DNA of 64,000 nt from Novosphingobium sp. SG919 (GTDB taxonomy: Bacteria; Pseudomonadota; Alphaproteobacteria; Sphingomonadales; Sphingomonadaceae), in assembly GCF_012932495.1 (NCBI RefSeq), contig NZ_JABCNG010000004.1:62001-126000 (forward strand), written 5' to 3'. Both the position numbers and the translations under genes were made by a program. This document shows positions 43,420-52,494 of this stretch, piece by piece (the first letter of the stretch is position 1; every line of letters starts with the position of its first letter). A model generated the notes under the pieces. That model was given only the letters and a program-made list of their open reading frames with translations, searched no databases and was not told the DNA's origin.

Positions 43420-45035
43420 GCCAGGGCGTGCCCGGCATGGGGAAGCGCCAGCACCAGGCAGGCACCGGGCGCGCCATCGGGGCGGTCGATGATGGTCAGG
43501 CGGCCATCGTGCGCTTCGGCAATGGTGCGGGCGATGGCCAGGCCCAGGCCACTATGCGCGCCAAAAGCCTCTTCGGCCGGGCGCACCGAATGGAAGCGCT
43601 CGAACACCTTGTCGCGCTCGCTGGCGGGAATCCCCGGGCCTTGGTCCGTCACGCTCAGCAGCACGCGCGAATCCTCACCCTCGCTGCCCCATTCGGTCCA
43701 CACCGTCACGTCCACTCTGCCGCCGGGCGGAGAAAACGACACGGCATTGTCCAGTAGGTTTTCCAGCACCCGTTCCAGCCGCATGGCATCGCCCACCACC
43801 ATCGGCGCCAGTGGCGAATCGAGCGGCTGGTCCAGCCGGATGACCGCGCCTCCGCGCGTGTCGCGCGCGCCGCGCGCGCCCACCACTTGCGCGGCCAGAC
43901 CGCCCAGATCGAGCCGCACGAACGTAGCGCGGCTCAATTCCGCGTCGATCCGGCTGGCATCGGCAATCTCGGTAATCAGCCGGTCGATGCGCTGCACGTC
44001 GTGGGTGGCGATGGCGGTCAACTGCCGGCGCAGGGCGGGATCCTCCACCCGGTCGAGTGATTCGATGGCGCTGGCCAGGCTGGCGAGCGGGTTCTTCAAT
44101 TCGTGGGCGACGTCGGCGGCAAAGCTTTCCACTGCGTCGATGCGATGGCGCAGCGCCATGGTCATGTCGGAAAAGGCGCGGGCGAGCATGCCGATCTCGT
44201 CGCCGCGTTCGGGCAGGCGCGGCACCACAACTTCGCGATCGCGCCCCAGCCGCACGCGCACCGCTGCCCGCACCAGCGCGCGCAGCGGCTGCACGATGGT
44301 GCGCGCCAGGAACAGCGAGAGCTGAACCGAGAGCATCAGGGCCAGGCCGATGATGATCACCAGCGTCTGGCGCGCATCGCGCACCGCCTGGGTGATATCC
44401 ACCGCGTTGCGCATCGCCAGCAGCATCTGGCCGCCCGGTGGCCCCACTGGCGTGGCGGCGGTCAACACCGGGGTACGATCGGGGGCATAGCGCAAGTAGA
44501 CCTGGGTGGAGCCGGCCGCCTGGGCACGCACCACTTCGGGCCAGTTGGCCGCGTCGGACGTGGCCGGTTCGGCATAGCGCTCTACCGGCGGTGCGCCGAC
44601 GATGAAATCCACGCCGCGGTCGAGCAGGCGCGCGGCGTGCTGGTACCATGCCTCTCCGGCTGGATCGACGAGCGCAAAGCTGGGCGGCGCCAGGGCAAAG
44701 CTGTCTGCCTCCAGGCGGCCATGCCGGTCAAACAGGCGCAGCCGCAACCGCTGTTCGCGCCCGATCCGCACCAGCAGCGCCTTTTGCTGCGCTGCATTGC
44801 CGCCGTCGAGCGCATCGGCGGCGATTTCCGCTTCGGCCCGCGCCAGCTTGAAGCGCTCCCCCAGCAACTGCGTACGATAGCTGTCGAGATAGAAGAAGCT
44901 GCCTGCAAGGAGCGCCAGGGCAATGACGTTGACGGCGAGAATGCGCGTGGTGAGCGAAACGCCGCGCGGCCGCAACGCGCGTGGCACAAGCGCACGCGTC
45001 GGGCGATCGGCAGGCTGGCCCGGCGGAGCTATCAT
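43416..45035 (-). CDS. chvG: Sensor histidine kinase ChvG
   Basis: 539 residues. A first transmembrane helix (about 31-50, ILAVNVIALALLAGSFFYL), a periplasmic sensor region of about 230 residues, and a second helix around 285 lead to a HAMP segment. The DHp motif is VAHELKNPLASLASAI, and the ATPase domain has the N box NLLDNAVSFSPPGG, then DQGPGIP and GLGLAIARTIAEAH. ChvG senses acid and envelope conditions and phosphorylates ChvI. It is coupled to chvI by a 4-base overlap. Confidence 0.94.
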   Translation of the reverse strand: MIAPPGQPADRPTRALVPRALRPRGVSLTTRILAVNVIALALLAGSFFYLDSYRTQLLGERFKLARAEAEIAADALDGGNAAQQKALLVRIGREQRLRLRLFDRHGRLEADSFALAPPSFALVDPAGEAWYQHAARLLDRGVDFIVGAPPVERYAEPATSDAANWPEVVRAQAAGSTQVYLRYAPDRTPVLTAATPVGPPGGQMLLAMRNAVDITQAVRDARQTLVIIIGLALMLSVQLSLFLARTIVQPLRALVRAAVRVRLGRDREVVVPRLPERGDEIGMLARAFSDMTMALRHRIDAVESFAADVAHELKNPLASLASAIESLDRVEDPALRRQLTAIATHDVQRIDRLITEIADASRIDAELSRATFVRLDLGGLAAQVVGARGARDTRGGAVIRLDQPLDSPLAPMVVGDAMRLERVLENLLDNAVSFSPPGGRVDVTVWTEWGSEGEDSRVLLSVTDQGPGIPASERDKVFERFHSVRPAEEAFGAHSGLGLAIARTIAEAHDGRLTIIDRPDGAPGACLVLALPHAGHALA

Positions 45036-45817
45036 TCTTCGCTATAGCTGTAGCCAGCGCCGTAGAGCGTCTCGATCGCGGAAAACTGCGAATCGACGGT
45101 ACGGAACTTGCGGCGCAGGCGCTTGATATGGCTGTCGATGGTCCGATCATCGACGAACACGTCATCGTGATAGGCCGCGTTCATCAACTGGTCGCGCGTC
45201 CGCACCACGCCGGGGCGCACCGCCAGCGCTTCCAGGATCAGGAATTCGGTGACGGTCAGCGAGACCAGCTTGTCGTTCCAGGTCACCACATGGCGGGCAG
45301 GGTCCATCACCAGCCGCCCGCGGCGGATCGGATCGGGCAGGGCTTCGGGCGCTTCGGCATCGGCGGCCACGATATCGCGGCGCACGATCTCGCTGCGTCG
45401 CAGGATGGCGCGGATGCGGGCCAGCAGCAGGCGCTGGCTGAAGGGCTTGGCGATGTAATCGTCGGCCCCCATGGCCAGGCCCAGGGCTTCGTCCGCCTCG
45501 TCGTCCTTGCTGGTGAGGAAGATCACCGGCAGGTCGCTTTGTTCGCGCAGGCGGCGCAGCAATTCCAGCCCATCCATGCGCGGCATCTTGATGTCGCACA
45601 CCGCCAGGTCGGGCGGATTGTCGAGCAGCGCTTTGAGCGCGTTGTCGCCGTCGGTGTAGAGGCGCGTGGCAAAGCCTTCGGTCTGCAGCGCGATCGATAC
45701 CGTGGTAAGGATGTTGCGGTCGTCATCGACCAGCGCGATCGTGCGCCGCGGCTGGTCCTGCGCAACAGGCTGCCCGGCCGGCTGGGCAGCGGAATGCGGG
45801 GCAGAAGCGTTTTGCAT
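45032..45817 (-). CDS. chvI: Response regulator ChvI
   Basis: 261 residues from ATG 45817. The receiver domain (about 26-140) has the acidic pair in ALVDDDRN, phospho-acceptor D75 in AVCDIKMPRMDG, and the switch lysine in FLTSKDDE. An OmpR-type winged helix follows, ending GYSYSEE. It is partner of ChvG and controls envelope, exopolysaccharide and carbon metabolism genes in related bacteria. The first 25 residues are an Ala/Gln/Pro-rich extension. It is divergent from pckA, a gene known to be ChvI-regulated in some Rhizobiales. Confidence 0.93.
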   Translation of the reverse strand: MQNASAPHSAAQPAGQPVAQDQPRRTIALVDDDRNILTTVSIALQTEGFATRLYTDGDNALKALLDNPPDLAVCDIKMPRMDGLELLRRLREQSDLPVIFLTSKDDEADEALGLAMGADDYIAKPFSQRLLLARIRAILRRSEIVRRDIVAADAEAPEALPDPIRRGRLVMDPARHVVTWNDKLVSLTVTEFLILEALAVRPGVVRTRDQLMNAAYHDDVFVDDRTIDSHIKRLRRKFRTVDSQFSAIETLYGAGYSYSEE

Positions 45818-46168
45818 GGGCGTGGCGGCGATCCTGCTGGCGTGGCTGCGCAGACTAGGCCCGGGCGCGCCAACTGGCAAGAAAGCGCGGTTCCGCGCAT
45901 GGGGCCTTGCCCTCCCGCCGCCTCCCGCAGTTGAAAATTGTGCAACTTGCTGCGCAAAAATCTTGGGCGCTTCCGGTTTGACGTAGGGGAAGCGGTCAAC
46001 TATCCGAACATAGAGTCGCGCATTCGTATTCGGCATTCGTATGCAAAGCCGCAAGACGGACGCGCGACAACGCTTGATACCGCGCTTTTGCAATCAACGG
46101 CCCGCGCGCCATCCGATCGCCCCACGGGGCCTGACGGCGCGGCATGGCCCACCTATGGGAGGCTTGTG
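45818..46168. promoter_or_regulatory. Divergent control region chvI / pckA (about 350 bases)
   Basis: It holds both promoters. A direct repeat of GCATTCGTAT lies at about 46019-46041, 13 bases apart and about 130 bases before the pckA start, a candidate binding-site pair. GGGAGG precedes the pckA start by 6 bases. No gene is seen. Confidence 0.45.
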
Positions 46169-47773
46169 ATGTCCGCCAACAGCCTGAACATTTCCTTGTC
46201 CGCGCAGGGTTTTCCTGAACCTGCCGAGCTGTTTGCCAACCTCGGCACCGCCCCCTTGGTGGAACATGCGGTGAAGAACGGCGAAGGCGTCCTGGCCAAG
46301 GATGGCCCCTTCGTGGTCGCCACCGGCAAGCACACCGGCCGCTCGGCCAAGGACAAGTTCATCGTCCGTGATGCCGAAACCGAAAACACCGTATGGTGGG
46401 GCAAGACCAACGTGGGGATGACCCCGGCCCATTTCGCCGCGCTCAAGGAAGATTTCATTGCCGCGCTGGGCACCAAGGACAAGCTCTATGTGGCGGACCT
46501 GTTCGGTGGCTCGCAGGCGGAAAACCGCGTCAACGTGCGCGTGATCAACGAATTTGCCTGGCACAACCTGTTCATCCGCACGCTGCTGGTGCGCCCGACC
46601 AACGATGAACTCGCCGGCTTCGTGCCCGAATACACCATCATCGATCTGCCCAGCTTCCGCGCCGATCCGGCCCGCCATGGCTGCCGCACCGAAACCGTGA
46701 TCGCGGTGAACTTCACCGAAAAGCTGATCCTCATCGGCGGCACCGCTTATGCCGGCGAAATGAAGAAGTCGGTCTTTGGCATTCTCAACTATCTGCTGCC
46801 GGCCAAGGGCGTGATGCCGATGCATTGCTCGGCCAACATCGGCCCCAATGGCGACACGGCGGTGTTCTTCGGTCTGTCGGGCACCGGCAAGACCACGCTT
46901 TCGGCCGATGCCAGCCGCACCCTGATCGGGGATGACGAACACGGCTGGTCCGATACGGCGGTCTTCAACTTCGAAGGCGGTTGCTATGCCAAGATGATCC
47001 GCCTTTCGGCCGAAGCCGAGCCGGAAATCTTTGCCACCACCAAGCGTTTCGGCACGGTGCTGGAAAACGTGGTGATTGATCCGGTCACGCGTGAGATCGA
47101 CCTCGACGATGCCAGCCTGGCTGAAAACAGCCGTGGCTCCTATCCCATCGATTTCATTCCCAACGCTTCGGAAGAAAACCTCGGCCCGGTGCCGCAGAAC
47201 CTCATCTTCCTGACCGCTGACGCCTATGGCGTGTTGCCCCCGATCGCGCGTCTCACGCCCGACCAGGCGATGTACCACTTCCTTTCGGGCTACACCGCGC
47301 GCGTGGCAGGCACCGAAATCGGCGTGACCGAACCGGAAGCCACGTTCTCCACCTGCTTTGGCGCGCCGTTCATGCCGCGCCACCCGTCGGTCTACGGCAA
47401 CCTGCTCAAGGAACGGATTGCCAAGGGCGGGGTGAAGTGCTGGCTGGTCAACACCGGCTGGTCGGGCGGCAAGGCCACGCAGGAAGGCATCAAGCGCATG
47501 CCGATCAAGGCCACCCGTGCCCTGCTCAACGCCGCGCTCGATGGCAGCCTGAACAGCGCTGAATTCCGGGAAGATCCCAACTTCGGCTTCGAAGTGCCGG
47601 TGGAAGTGCCGGGCGTCGACACGCGCCTGCTCGATCCGCGCGGCGCCTGGGCCGATGCCGGCGAATACGACAAGACCGCGCAGGAACTGGTCAAGAAGTT
47701 CATCGACAACTTCGAACAGTTCGTTGAGCACGTGGACGAAAGCGTCCGCAAGGCAGCGCCCGTCTCGGCCTGA
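46169..47773 (+). CDS. pckA: Phosphoenolpyruvate carboxykinase (ATP)
   Basis: 534 residues from ATG 46169. The kinase P-loop is GLSGTGKTTLSAD, and the preceding PMHCSANIG and GKHTGRSAKDKF segments bind metal and substrate. It converts oxaloacetate and ATP to phosphoenolpyruvate and CO2, the first step of gluconeogenesis. Its place divergent to chvI-chvG is conserved in many alphaproteobacteria and fits growth on acids and aromatics. A strong terminator follows. Confidence 0.97.
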   Translation: MSANSLNISLSAQGFPEPAELFANLGTAPLVEHAVKNGEGVLAKDGPFVVATGKHTGRSAKDKFIVRDAETENTVWWGKTNVGMTPAHFAALKEDFIAALGTKDKLYVADLFGGSQAENRVNVRVINEFAWHNLFIRTLLVRPTNDELAGFVPEYTIIDLPSFRADPARHGCRTETVIAVNFTEKLILIGGTAYAGEMKKSVFGILNYLLPAKGVMPMHCSANIGPNGDTAVFFGLSGTGKTTLSADASRTLIGDDEHGWSDTAVFNFEGGCYAKMIRLSAEAEPEIFATTKRFGTVLENVVIDPVTREIDLDDASLAENSRGSYPIDFIPNASEENLGPVPQNLIFLTADAYGVLPPIARLTPDQAMYHFLSGYTARVAGTEIGVTEPEATFSTCFGAPFMPRHPSVYGNLLKERIAKGGVKCWLVNTGWSGGKATQEGIKRMPIKATRALLNAALDGSLNSAEFREDPNFGFEVPVEVPGVDTRLLDPRGAWADAGEYDKTAQELVKKFIDNFEQFVEHVDESVRKAAPVSA

Positions 47774-47805
47774 TCCTTCGCGCTGCCCACGTGGCGCCTG
47801 CATTG

Positions 47806-47843
47806 CCCCCGGTGTGCCCTGGCACACCGGGGGTTTTGTGTTT
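47806..47843 (+). terminator. Rho-independent terminator of pckA
   Basis: CCCCCGGTGTGC and GCACACCGGGGG form a 12-base stem with loop CCTG, followed by TTTTGTGTTT. It starts 33 bases after the pckA stop. Confidence 0.9.
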
Positions 47844-47943
47844 CGACGGCCCCTCTTTGTCGGCGTGTTAACCATGCTCTTACCGAGTGTGCGCCATGGT
47901 CTGCCCGGGCAATCGTACGGGGCAATGCGTGGCAACGGCAGCA

Positions 47944-49506
47944 ATGGAAGCGGGTGTGGCCAGTGAACGGGGGGCGCCTTGGCGATGGGCGCCTTGGCGA
48001 TGGGCGGCATCACGCCTGCCGCGTTGGTGGCCCTATGCGCTTATCGCTTTTGTCACGCTGCTGATCCGGCTCCCGACCATCGGTAACCCGATTCTCGATT
48101 TCGACGAGCAACTCTATCTGCTGGTGGGCGATGGCATGTGGCATGACCAATTGCCTTACGTCGACATGTGGGACCGCAAGCCGCTTGGCCTGTTTGCATT
48201 CTATGCTGCCATCCGCCTGCTGGGTGGCGATGGTATTGTTCAATATCAGTTGGTCGCCGCAGCTTGCGTTGCAATCACGGCCTGCTTGATCCGCGCCATG
48301 GCGCGGCGCCACGCCTCGGAAACTGCGGCTGTTGTCGTTGCGATTGCCTATGTGCTGACGCTCAACGTGCTTCACGGCGCCGGTGGCCAAGCCGCGGTGA
48401 TCTATAATGCGCTCACCGCGTTTGCGGTGTGGTGCGCATTCAACGCGAATGACGAGGAGCGTGCGGGGGCGGTGGCGCGCCAGGCCCTTGCTGCGATGCT
48501 GGCGATGGGCATCGCAATCCAGTTCAAATACACGCCCGTGATCGAAGGGATTTTCCTGGGCTGCTGGTTCCTTTGGCGCTTTTGGCGCTTGGGCGTAGCA
48601 CCGACGCGGGTCGTCGCGCTGGCAACGGCCATGGTGTTGGCCGCTTTGGCGCCTACTGCACTCGCGATCGGCTGCTACGCGGCCAACGGCCATCTCGACG
48701 ACTACATCTACGCAAACTTCGTTTCGATTTTTCGTCGTTTGCCGTTCTCGGCGCAAGTTCGCCATGATCAGGCGATGACGATCATCGCCATGGCCGGGGG
48801 CCTGATTGCCACCGGCCTGTGGGGCCTATGGCAAAGCCGGCAACGGCTGCCCGATACGGCGCGCTCTGATTTCTGGCTGCTGGCCGGCTGGGTCGCCAGC
48901 GCCTTTGCCGGGTTCGCACTGCTCGGCGATTTCTTCGATTTCTATTTCATCACTGTTGCCTTGCCGCTGGCACTTGCTTCGGCCGGCGCGGTTCGACGCG
49001 GACCGCACGGGTTTGCGGCGGCTTGCCTGCTGCTGTTGTGGCCAGCGCTTGGAACGCCAGCCTATTACTTTCTGCGTGGCCATTATCAGCATGCCACAGC
49101 CCGGATGGTCGCGAGGATCCAGCCTTATGTTGTCGGACATCCCTTGTATGTCTACGACGGACCGGCTGTGCTCTATTTGCTGACCAAGGCGCAGGCGCCG
49201 ACACGCTATATCTATCCCGATCATCTCAACAATCCCGTCGAGGCGATGGCACTGGGCGTGGATCCCGTGGTGGAAGAGCAACGCGTCCTTGCCGCGCGGC
49301 CCGGCGCCATTGTCACGGCAAGCCGCCCTGTAGTTCCCCATGTTGCACCCGGAACGCAGGCTTTGGTTCGCGCCGCGCTGGCCCGCGACTATGTCTTGGT
49401 GGATCGCGTGCCCACCTTCGACCGCACCTTTTTCATATGGGCAAGGCGCGATCTGCACCCCGGCCCGGCACCGATCCACGATCCGCGTGCGGACAACCCG
49501 CAATAG
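47944..49506 (+). CDS. Membrane glycosyltransferase, GT-C/family 39-like
   Basis: About 520 residues with roughly ten transmembrane helices. The first periplasmic loop has ILDFDEQLYLLVGDGMWHDQLPYVDMWDRKPLG, whose acidic residues match the catalytic DE motif of ArnT/PMT-type enzymes (read at about residues 50-80). These use polyprenyl-phosphate sugars to glycosylate lipids or proteins. Codon use is less GC-biased than in pckA, hinting at transfer. The start is uncertain: ATG 47944, GTG 47956 and earlier codons are all possible. The N-terminus carries a duplicated APWRW pentapeptide. Confidence 0.8.
   Translation: MEAGVASERGAPWRWAPWRWAASRLPRWWPYALIAFVTLLIRLPTIGNPILDFDEQLYLLVGDGMWHDQLPYVDMWDRKPLGLFAFYAAIRLLGGDGIVQYQLVAAACVAITACLIRAMARRHASETAAVVVAIAYVLTLNVLHGAGGQAAVIYNALTAFAVWCAFNANDEERAGAVARQALAAMLAMGIAIQFKYTPVIEGIFLGCWFLWRFWRLGVAPTRVVALATAMVLAALAPTALAIGCYAANGHLDDYIYANFVSIFRRLPFSAQVRHDQAMTIIAMAGGLIATGLWGLWQSRQRLPDTARSDFWLLAGWVASAFAGFALLGDFFDFYFITVALPLALASAGAVRRGPHGFAAACLLLLWPALGTPAYYFLRGHYQHATARMVARIQPYVVGHPLYVYDGPAVLYLLTKAQAPTRYIYPDHLNNPVEAMALGVDPVVEEQRVLAARPGAIVTASRPVVPHVAPGTQALVRAALARDYVLVDRVPTFDRTFFIWARRDLHPGPAPIHDPRADNPQ
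47974..48003 (+). repeat. 15-base tandem duplication in glycosyltransferase N-terminus
   Basis: GCGCCTTGGCGATGG occurs twice in direct succession, encoding APWRW twice before the first membrane helix. Confidence 0.85.
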
Positions 49507-49516
49507 GCCAACGAAA

Positions 49517-49546
49517 AGGCCCCGGCAGATCGCGCTGCCGGGGCCT
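49517..49546. terminator. Bidirectional hairpin between glycosyltransferase and hydrolase genes
   Basis: AGGCCCCGGCAG and CTGCCGGGGCCT pair over 12 bases around a 6-base loop. The T run is on the minus-strand side (TTTTCG), so it best terminates the hydrolase transcript while also ending the glycosyltransferase one. Confidence 0.82.
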
Positions 49547-49574
49547 CTTGCACATCAGCCCTGACGGGTGCCGA

Positions 49575-50231
49575 TCAGCGGATCGGACAGTCCGGCGAAA
49601 GGCGGAAGTCTAGGTAGTTGTCGACCGACTTCATCATCTCGTCCAACTCGTTTTCATAGAAGTGGTTGGCGCGCGGGATTTCATCGTGGTGGATGGTGAT
49701 GTGCTTTTGCGTGCGCAGCTTGTCGACCAGCTTCTGCACGGCGTTGGGCGTCACCACCGTATCGGCCGAGCCCTGCACGATGATGCCCGAGGCCGGGCAC
49801 GGCGCCAGGAAGCTGAAGTCATACATGTTGGCCGGCGGCGAGACCGAGATGAAGCCGCGGATCTCGGGCCGGCGCATCAGCAATTGCATGCCGATCAGCG
49901 CGCCGAACGAATAGCCGGCAATCCACGTGGCCGAGGCTTCGGGATGGATCGACTGCACCCAATCGAGCGCGGCGGCGGCATCGGACAGTTCGCCCACGCC
50001 GTTGTCGAAGCTGCCCTGGCTGCGCCCCACGCCGCGGAAGTTGAAGCGCAGCGTGGCAAAGCCGCGCGCCACGAATGTCTTGTACAGCGCCTGGGTGACG
50101 CGGTCGTTCATCGTGCCCCCCGCCTGCGGGTGGGGGTGCAGGATCATGGCGACGGGCGCGCGGCTGCGCGTGGCGGGTTGAAAGCGGCCTTCGAGGCGGC
50201 CTTCGGGACCGGGGAAGATGACTGCGGGCAT
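49575..50231 (-). CDS. Alpha/beta hydrolase, serine-esterase type
   Basis: 218 residues from ATG 50231. The oxyanion segment ILHPHPQAGGTMND, the GxGRS-type turn in FNFRGVGRSQGS, the nucleophile elbow AGYSFGALIG and the late histidine in PRANHFYENE give the catalytic triad. It is of the dienelactone-hydrolase-like/YfhR type found beside iron-sulfur genes in many alphaproteobacteria. Its substrate is unknown. It is divergent from the cysteine desulfurase pair by about 145 bases. Confidence 0.85.
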   Translation of the reverse strand: MPAVIFPGPEGRLEGRFQPATRSRAPVAMILHPHPQAGGTMNDRVTQALYKTFVARGFATLRFNFRGVGRSQGSFDNGVGELSDAAAALDWVQSIHPEASATWIAGYSFGALIGMQLLMRRPEIRGFISVSPPANMYDFSFLAPCPASGIIVQGSADTVVTPNAVQKLVDKLRTQKHITIHHDEIPRANHFYENELDEMMKSVDNYLDFRLSPDCPIR

Positions 50232-50375
50232 CGTTGACCTGATGAACCTGTTGGCTGGCCCGAGACCCACTGTGCAAGGCCCTGTTTTCAGGGCAGTGCG
50301 CGGTCGGGGCTGGGCATGGAACTGGTCGCTATATAGAAACGAACCCTACAAACGCAACTTTTCCGGGATTTCTCG

Positions 50376-51407
50376 TTGTCGGTCTCGCTTTATTTCGATC
50401 ATGCGGCCACCACGCCGCTGCTGCCCCAGGCCCGCGCGGCGCTGCTGGAGGGGCTGGAGCGCTGGGCCAATCCGTCCAGCCCGCACGGGGCGGGCCGTGC
50501 TGCGCGCGCTGCGCTGGAGGATGCGCGGGCCCGGATCAAGGCGGCGCTGGGCTGGAGCGGCGAAGTGGTGCTGACCAGCGGGGCGAGCGAAGCGCTGGCG
50601 CTGGCGATTGGCCGGGCCAAGGCCCCGTTGCTGGCGGTTTCGGCCGTGGAGCACGAGGCGGTGCTGCGCCTTGCCGGCAGCGCCACCCGCCTGGCGACAG
50701 ATGGGCTGGGGCAAGTCGATCCGGCAGACTGCGCGCTGCGCGGCCTGGTGGCGGTGCAGCAGGTGAACAACGAAACCGGGGTGATCCAGCCGCTGGCCGA
50801 GGTAGCCGAGGCCGTGCGCGGCGCGGGTGGCGTTCTGCTGGCCGATGCGGCGCAGGGCGCGGGCAAGCTGGCGCTGCCCGAGGCTGACCTGATTGCCATT
50901 TCCGCGCACAAGTTCGGTGGGCCGATCGGCATTGGTGCCCTGCTGGTGCGCGATTGGGCCTTGCTGCATCCCACCGGCGGGCAAGAGCGCGGCTATCGCC
51001 CCGGCACGGAAAACCTGCCGGGCGCCCTGGCCATGGCGGCGGCCCTGGAAGCAGGCAATGCCTGGCTCGACGGCGTGCAGGCCCTGCGCGCCCGGCTGGA
51101 AGCGGCGCTGGTGGCAAGCGGCGCAGACGTCATTGCTGCCGATGCACCGCGCCTGGCTGCGATCGGGGCCTATCGCATGCCGGGCAAATCGGCGACGGCG
51201 CAGCTGATCCGGTTTGACGGCATGGGCATGGCGGTTTCGGCGGGGAGCGCCTGCTCCTCCGGTTCGCTGCGCACCAGCCACGTGCTCGATGCCATGGGCG
51301 TGGCGCAGCCGAACGAAGTGATTCGCGTCTCGCTCGGGCGCGAAACCACGGCCGAGGGGGTGGACCGCTTCGTGGCCGCCTGGCGCACGATTGCGGGGCT
51401 GGCATGA
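50376..51407 (+). CDS. Cysteine desulfurase family protein, first of tandem pair
   Basis: 343 residues from TTG 50376. The NifS-type fold I PLP enzyme shows YFDHAATTPL, the cofactor histidine in VSAVEHEAVL, PLP lysine K179 in ISAHKFGGP, and the active-site cysteine C293 in SAGSACSSGS. It removes sulfur from cysteine for Fe-S or thio-modification. It overlaps the second desulfurase by 4 bases. It is slightly short (usual about 370-400). All essential residues are present, so it should be active. Confidence 0.9.
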   Translation: MSVSLYFDHAATTPLLPQARAALLEGLERWANPSSPHGAGRAARAALEDARARIKAALGWSGEVVLTSGASEALALAIGRAKAPLLAVSAVEHEAVLRLAGSATRLATDGLGQVDPADCALRGLVAVQQVNNETGVIQPLAEVAEAVRGAGGVLLADAAQGAGKLALPEADLIAISAHKFGGPIGIGALLVRDWALLHPTGGQERGYRPGTENLPGALAMAAALEAGNAWLDGVQALRARLEAALVASGADVIAADAPRLAAIGAYRMPGKSATAQLIRFDGMGMAVSAGSACSSGSLRTSHVLDAMGVAQPNEVIRVSLGRETTAEGVDRFVAAWRTIAGLA

Positions 51408-52489
51408 TCTATCTCGATTACCAGGCGACCACGCCCCTGGCGCCCGAGGCGCGTGCCGCCATGCTGCCCTGGCTCGCCGGGCCGGAAGACCCGCGCGCCG
51501 GCTATGCCAATCCGCATAGCCCGCATCGTCCGGGCCGTGGGGCGGCAGCGGCGGTGGAAGCGGCCCGCGCCCGCGTCGCCGCGCTGCTTCCGCCCGGTGG
51601 GCGCGTGATCTTCACCTCTGGCGCCACCGAGGCGCTCAACCTGGCCGTTGCCGGCCTGGGGCAACGACGCCTGGCGGTTTCGGCGATCGAACATGCCGCC
51701 GTGCTCGATACCGCCCGGTTTCACGATCCTGCGCTCACCGTGCTGCCTGTGGGGGCAGACGGGCTGGTCGATCCCGATGTGCCGATCCCGCCGGGGACGG
51801 GCCTTGTCGCGGTGATGCAGGTCAACAACGAGATCGGCACGGTGCAGCCGGTGGCGCAGCTGGCGGCGCGCGCGCGTGCCATGGGCGCTCTGTTCCTGTG
51901 CGATGCCGTGCAGGGGGCGGGCAAGCTCGCGGCGCCCGAAGGCGCCGATCTGGTGGCGATTTCGGCCCACAAGCTGCATGGCCCCAAGGGCATCGGCGCG
52001 CTGTGGGTGCGCGATGGCCTTGATCTGGCGCCCCTGGTTCATGGTGGCGGGCAGGAAAGCGGCCTGCGCTCGGGCACGCTCAGCCCGGCGCTTTGTGCCG
52101 GCTTCGGCGTGGCTGCTGCCCTGTGCACCAGCCTGTGGAAAAGCGATGGGGAACATGTCGACGACCTGTGGAAACAAGCCCTTGGCCTGTTCGAGGGCTG
52201 GACGTTGAACGGCAGTGCGACGCAGCGCTGGCACGGCAACCTGAACCTGCGCCGGCTCGGTTTGGACGTTGGCCGGCTGTTGTCGGAATGCCGCACTGTG
52301 GCATTTTCTGCAGGATCGGCCTGTGCCAGCGGCTCTGGCAGGCCCAGCCATGTCTTGCGCGCCCTGGGACTTTCGGACAGGGATACCAAAACCGCGATCC
52401 GCATCGGTTTCGGACGTTATACAAGGGCAGAGGAACTGGAGGAGGCGGCGGCCGTACTGAATGCGGCCGCCCATGCGCAGGGAGTCTAG
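51404..52489 (+). CDS. Cysteine desulfurase family protein, second of tandem pair
   Basis: 361 residues. It opens MIYLDYQATTPLAPEAR, with the cofactor histidine in VSAIEHAAVL, PLP lysine K190 in ISAHKLHGP, and the active-site cysteine in SAGSACASGSGRP. It is nearer to IscS/NifS than the first copy. It is translationally coupled to the first copy and followed by a 2Fe-2S ferredoxin, but no scaffold gene (iscU, sufBCD) is adjacent within the window. Two desulfurases side by side may have separate sulfur acceptors. Confidence 0.92.
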   Translation: MIYLDYQATTPLAPEARAAMLPWLAGPEDPRAGYANPHSPHRPGRGAAAAVEAARARVAALLPPGGRVIFTSGATEALNLAVAGLGQRRLAVSAIEHAAVLDTARFHDPALTVLPVGADGLVDPDVPIPPGTGLVAVMQVNNEIGTVQPVAQLAARARAMGALFLCDAVQGAGKLAAPEGADLVAISAHKLHGPKGIGALWVRDGLDLAPLVHGGGQESGLRSGTLSPALCAGFGVAAALCTSLWKSDGEHVDDLWKQALGLFEGWTLNGSATQRWHGNLNLRRLGLDVGRLLSECRTVAFSAGSACASGSGRPSHVLRALGLSDRDTKTAIRIGFGRYTRAEELEEAAAVLNAAAHAQGV

Positions 52490-52494
52490 TGCTT

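Noticed and set aside
46094..48013. 639-codon open frame antisense to pckA
   Set aside because: pckA is unmistakable on the other strand; the antisense peptide has no recognisable motif and biased composition.
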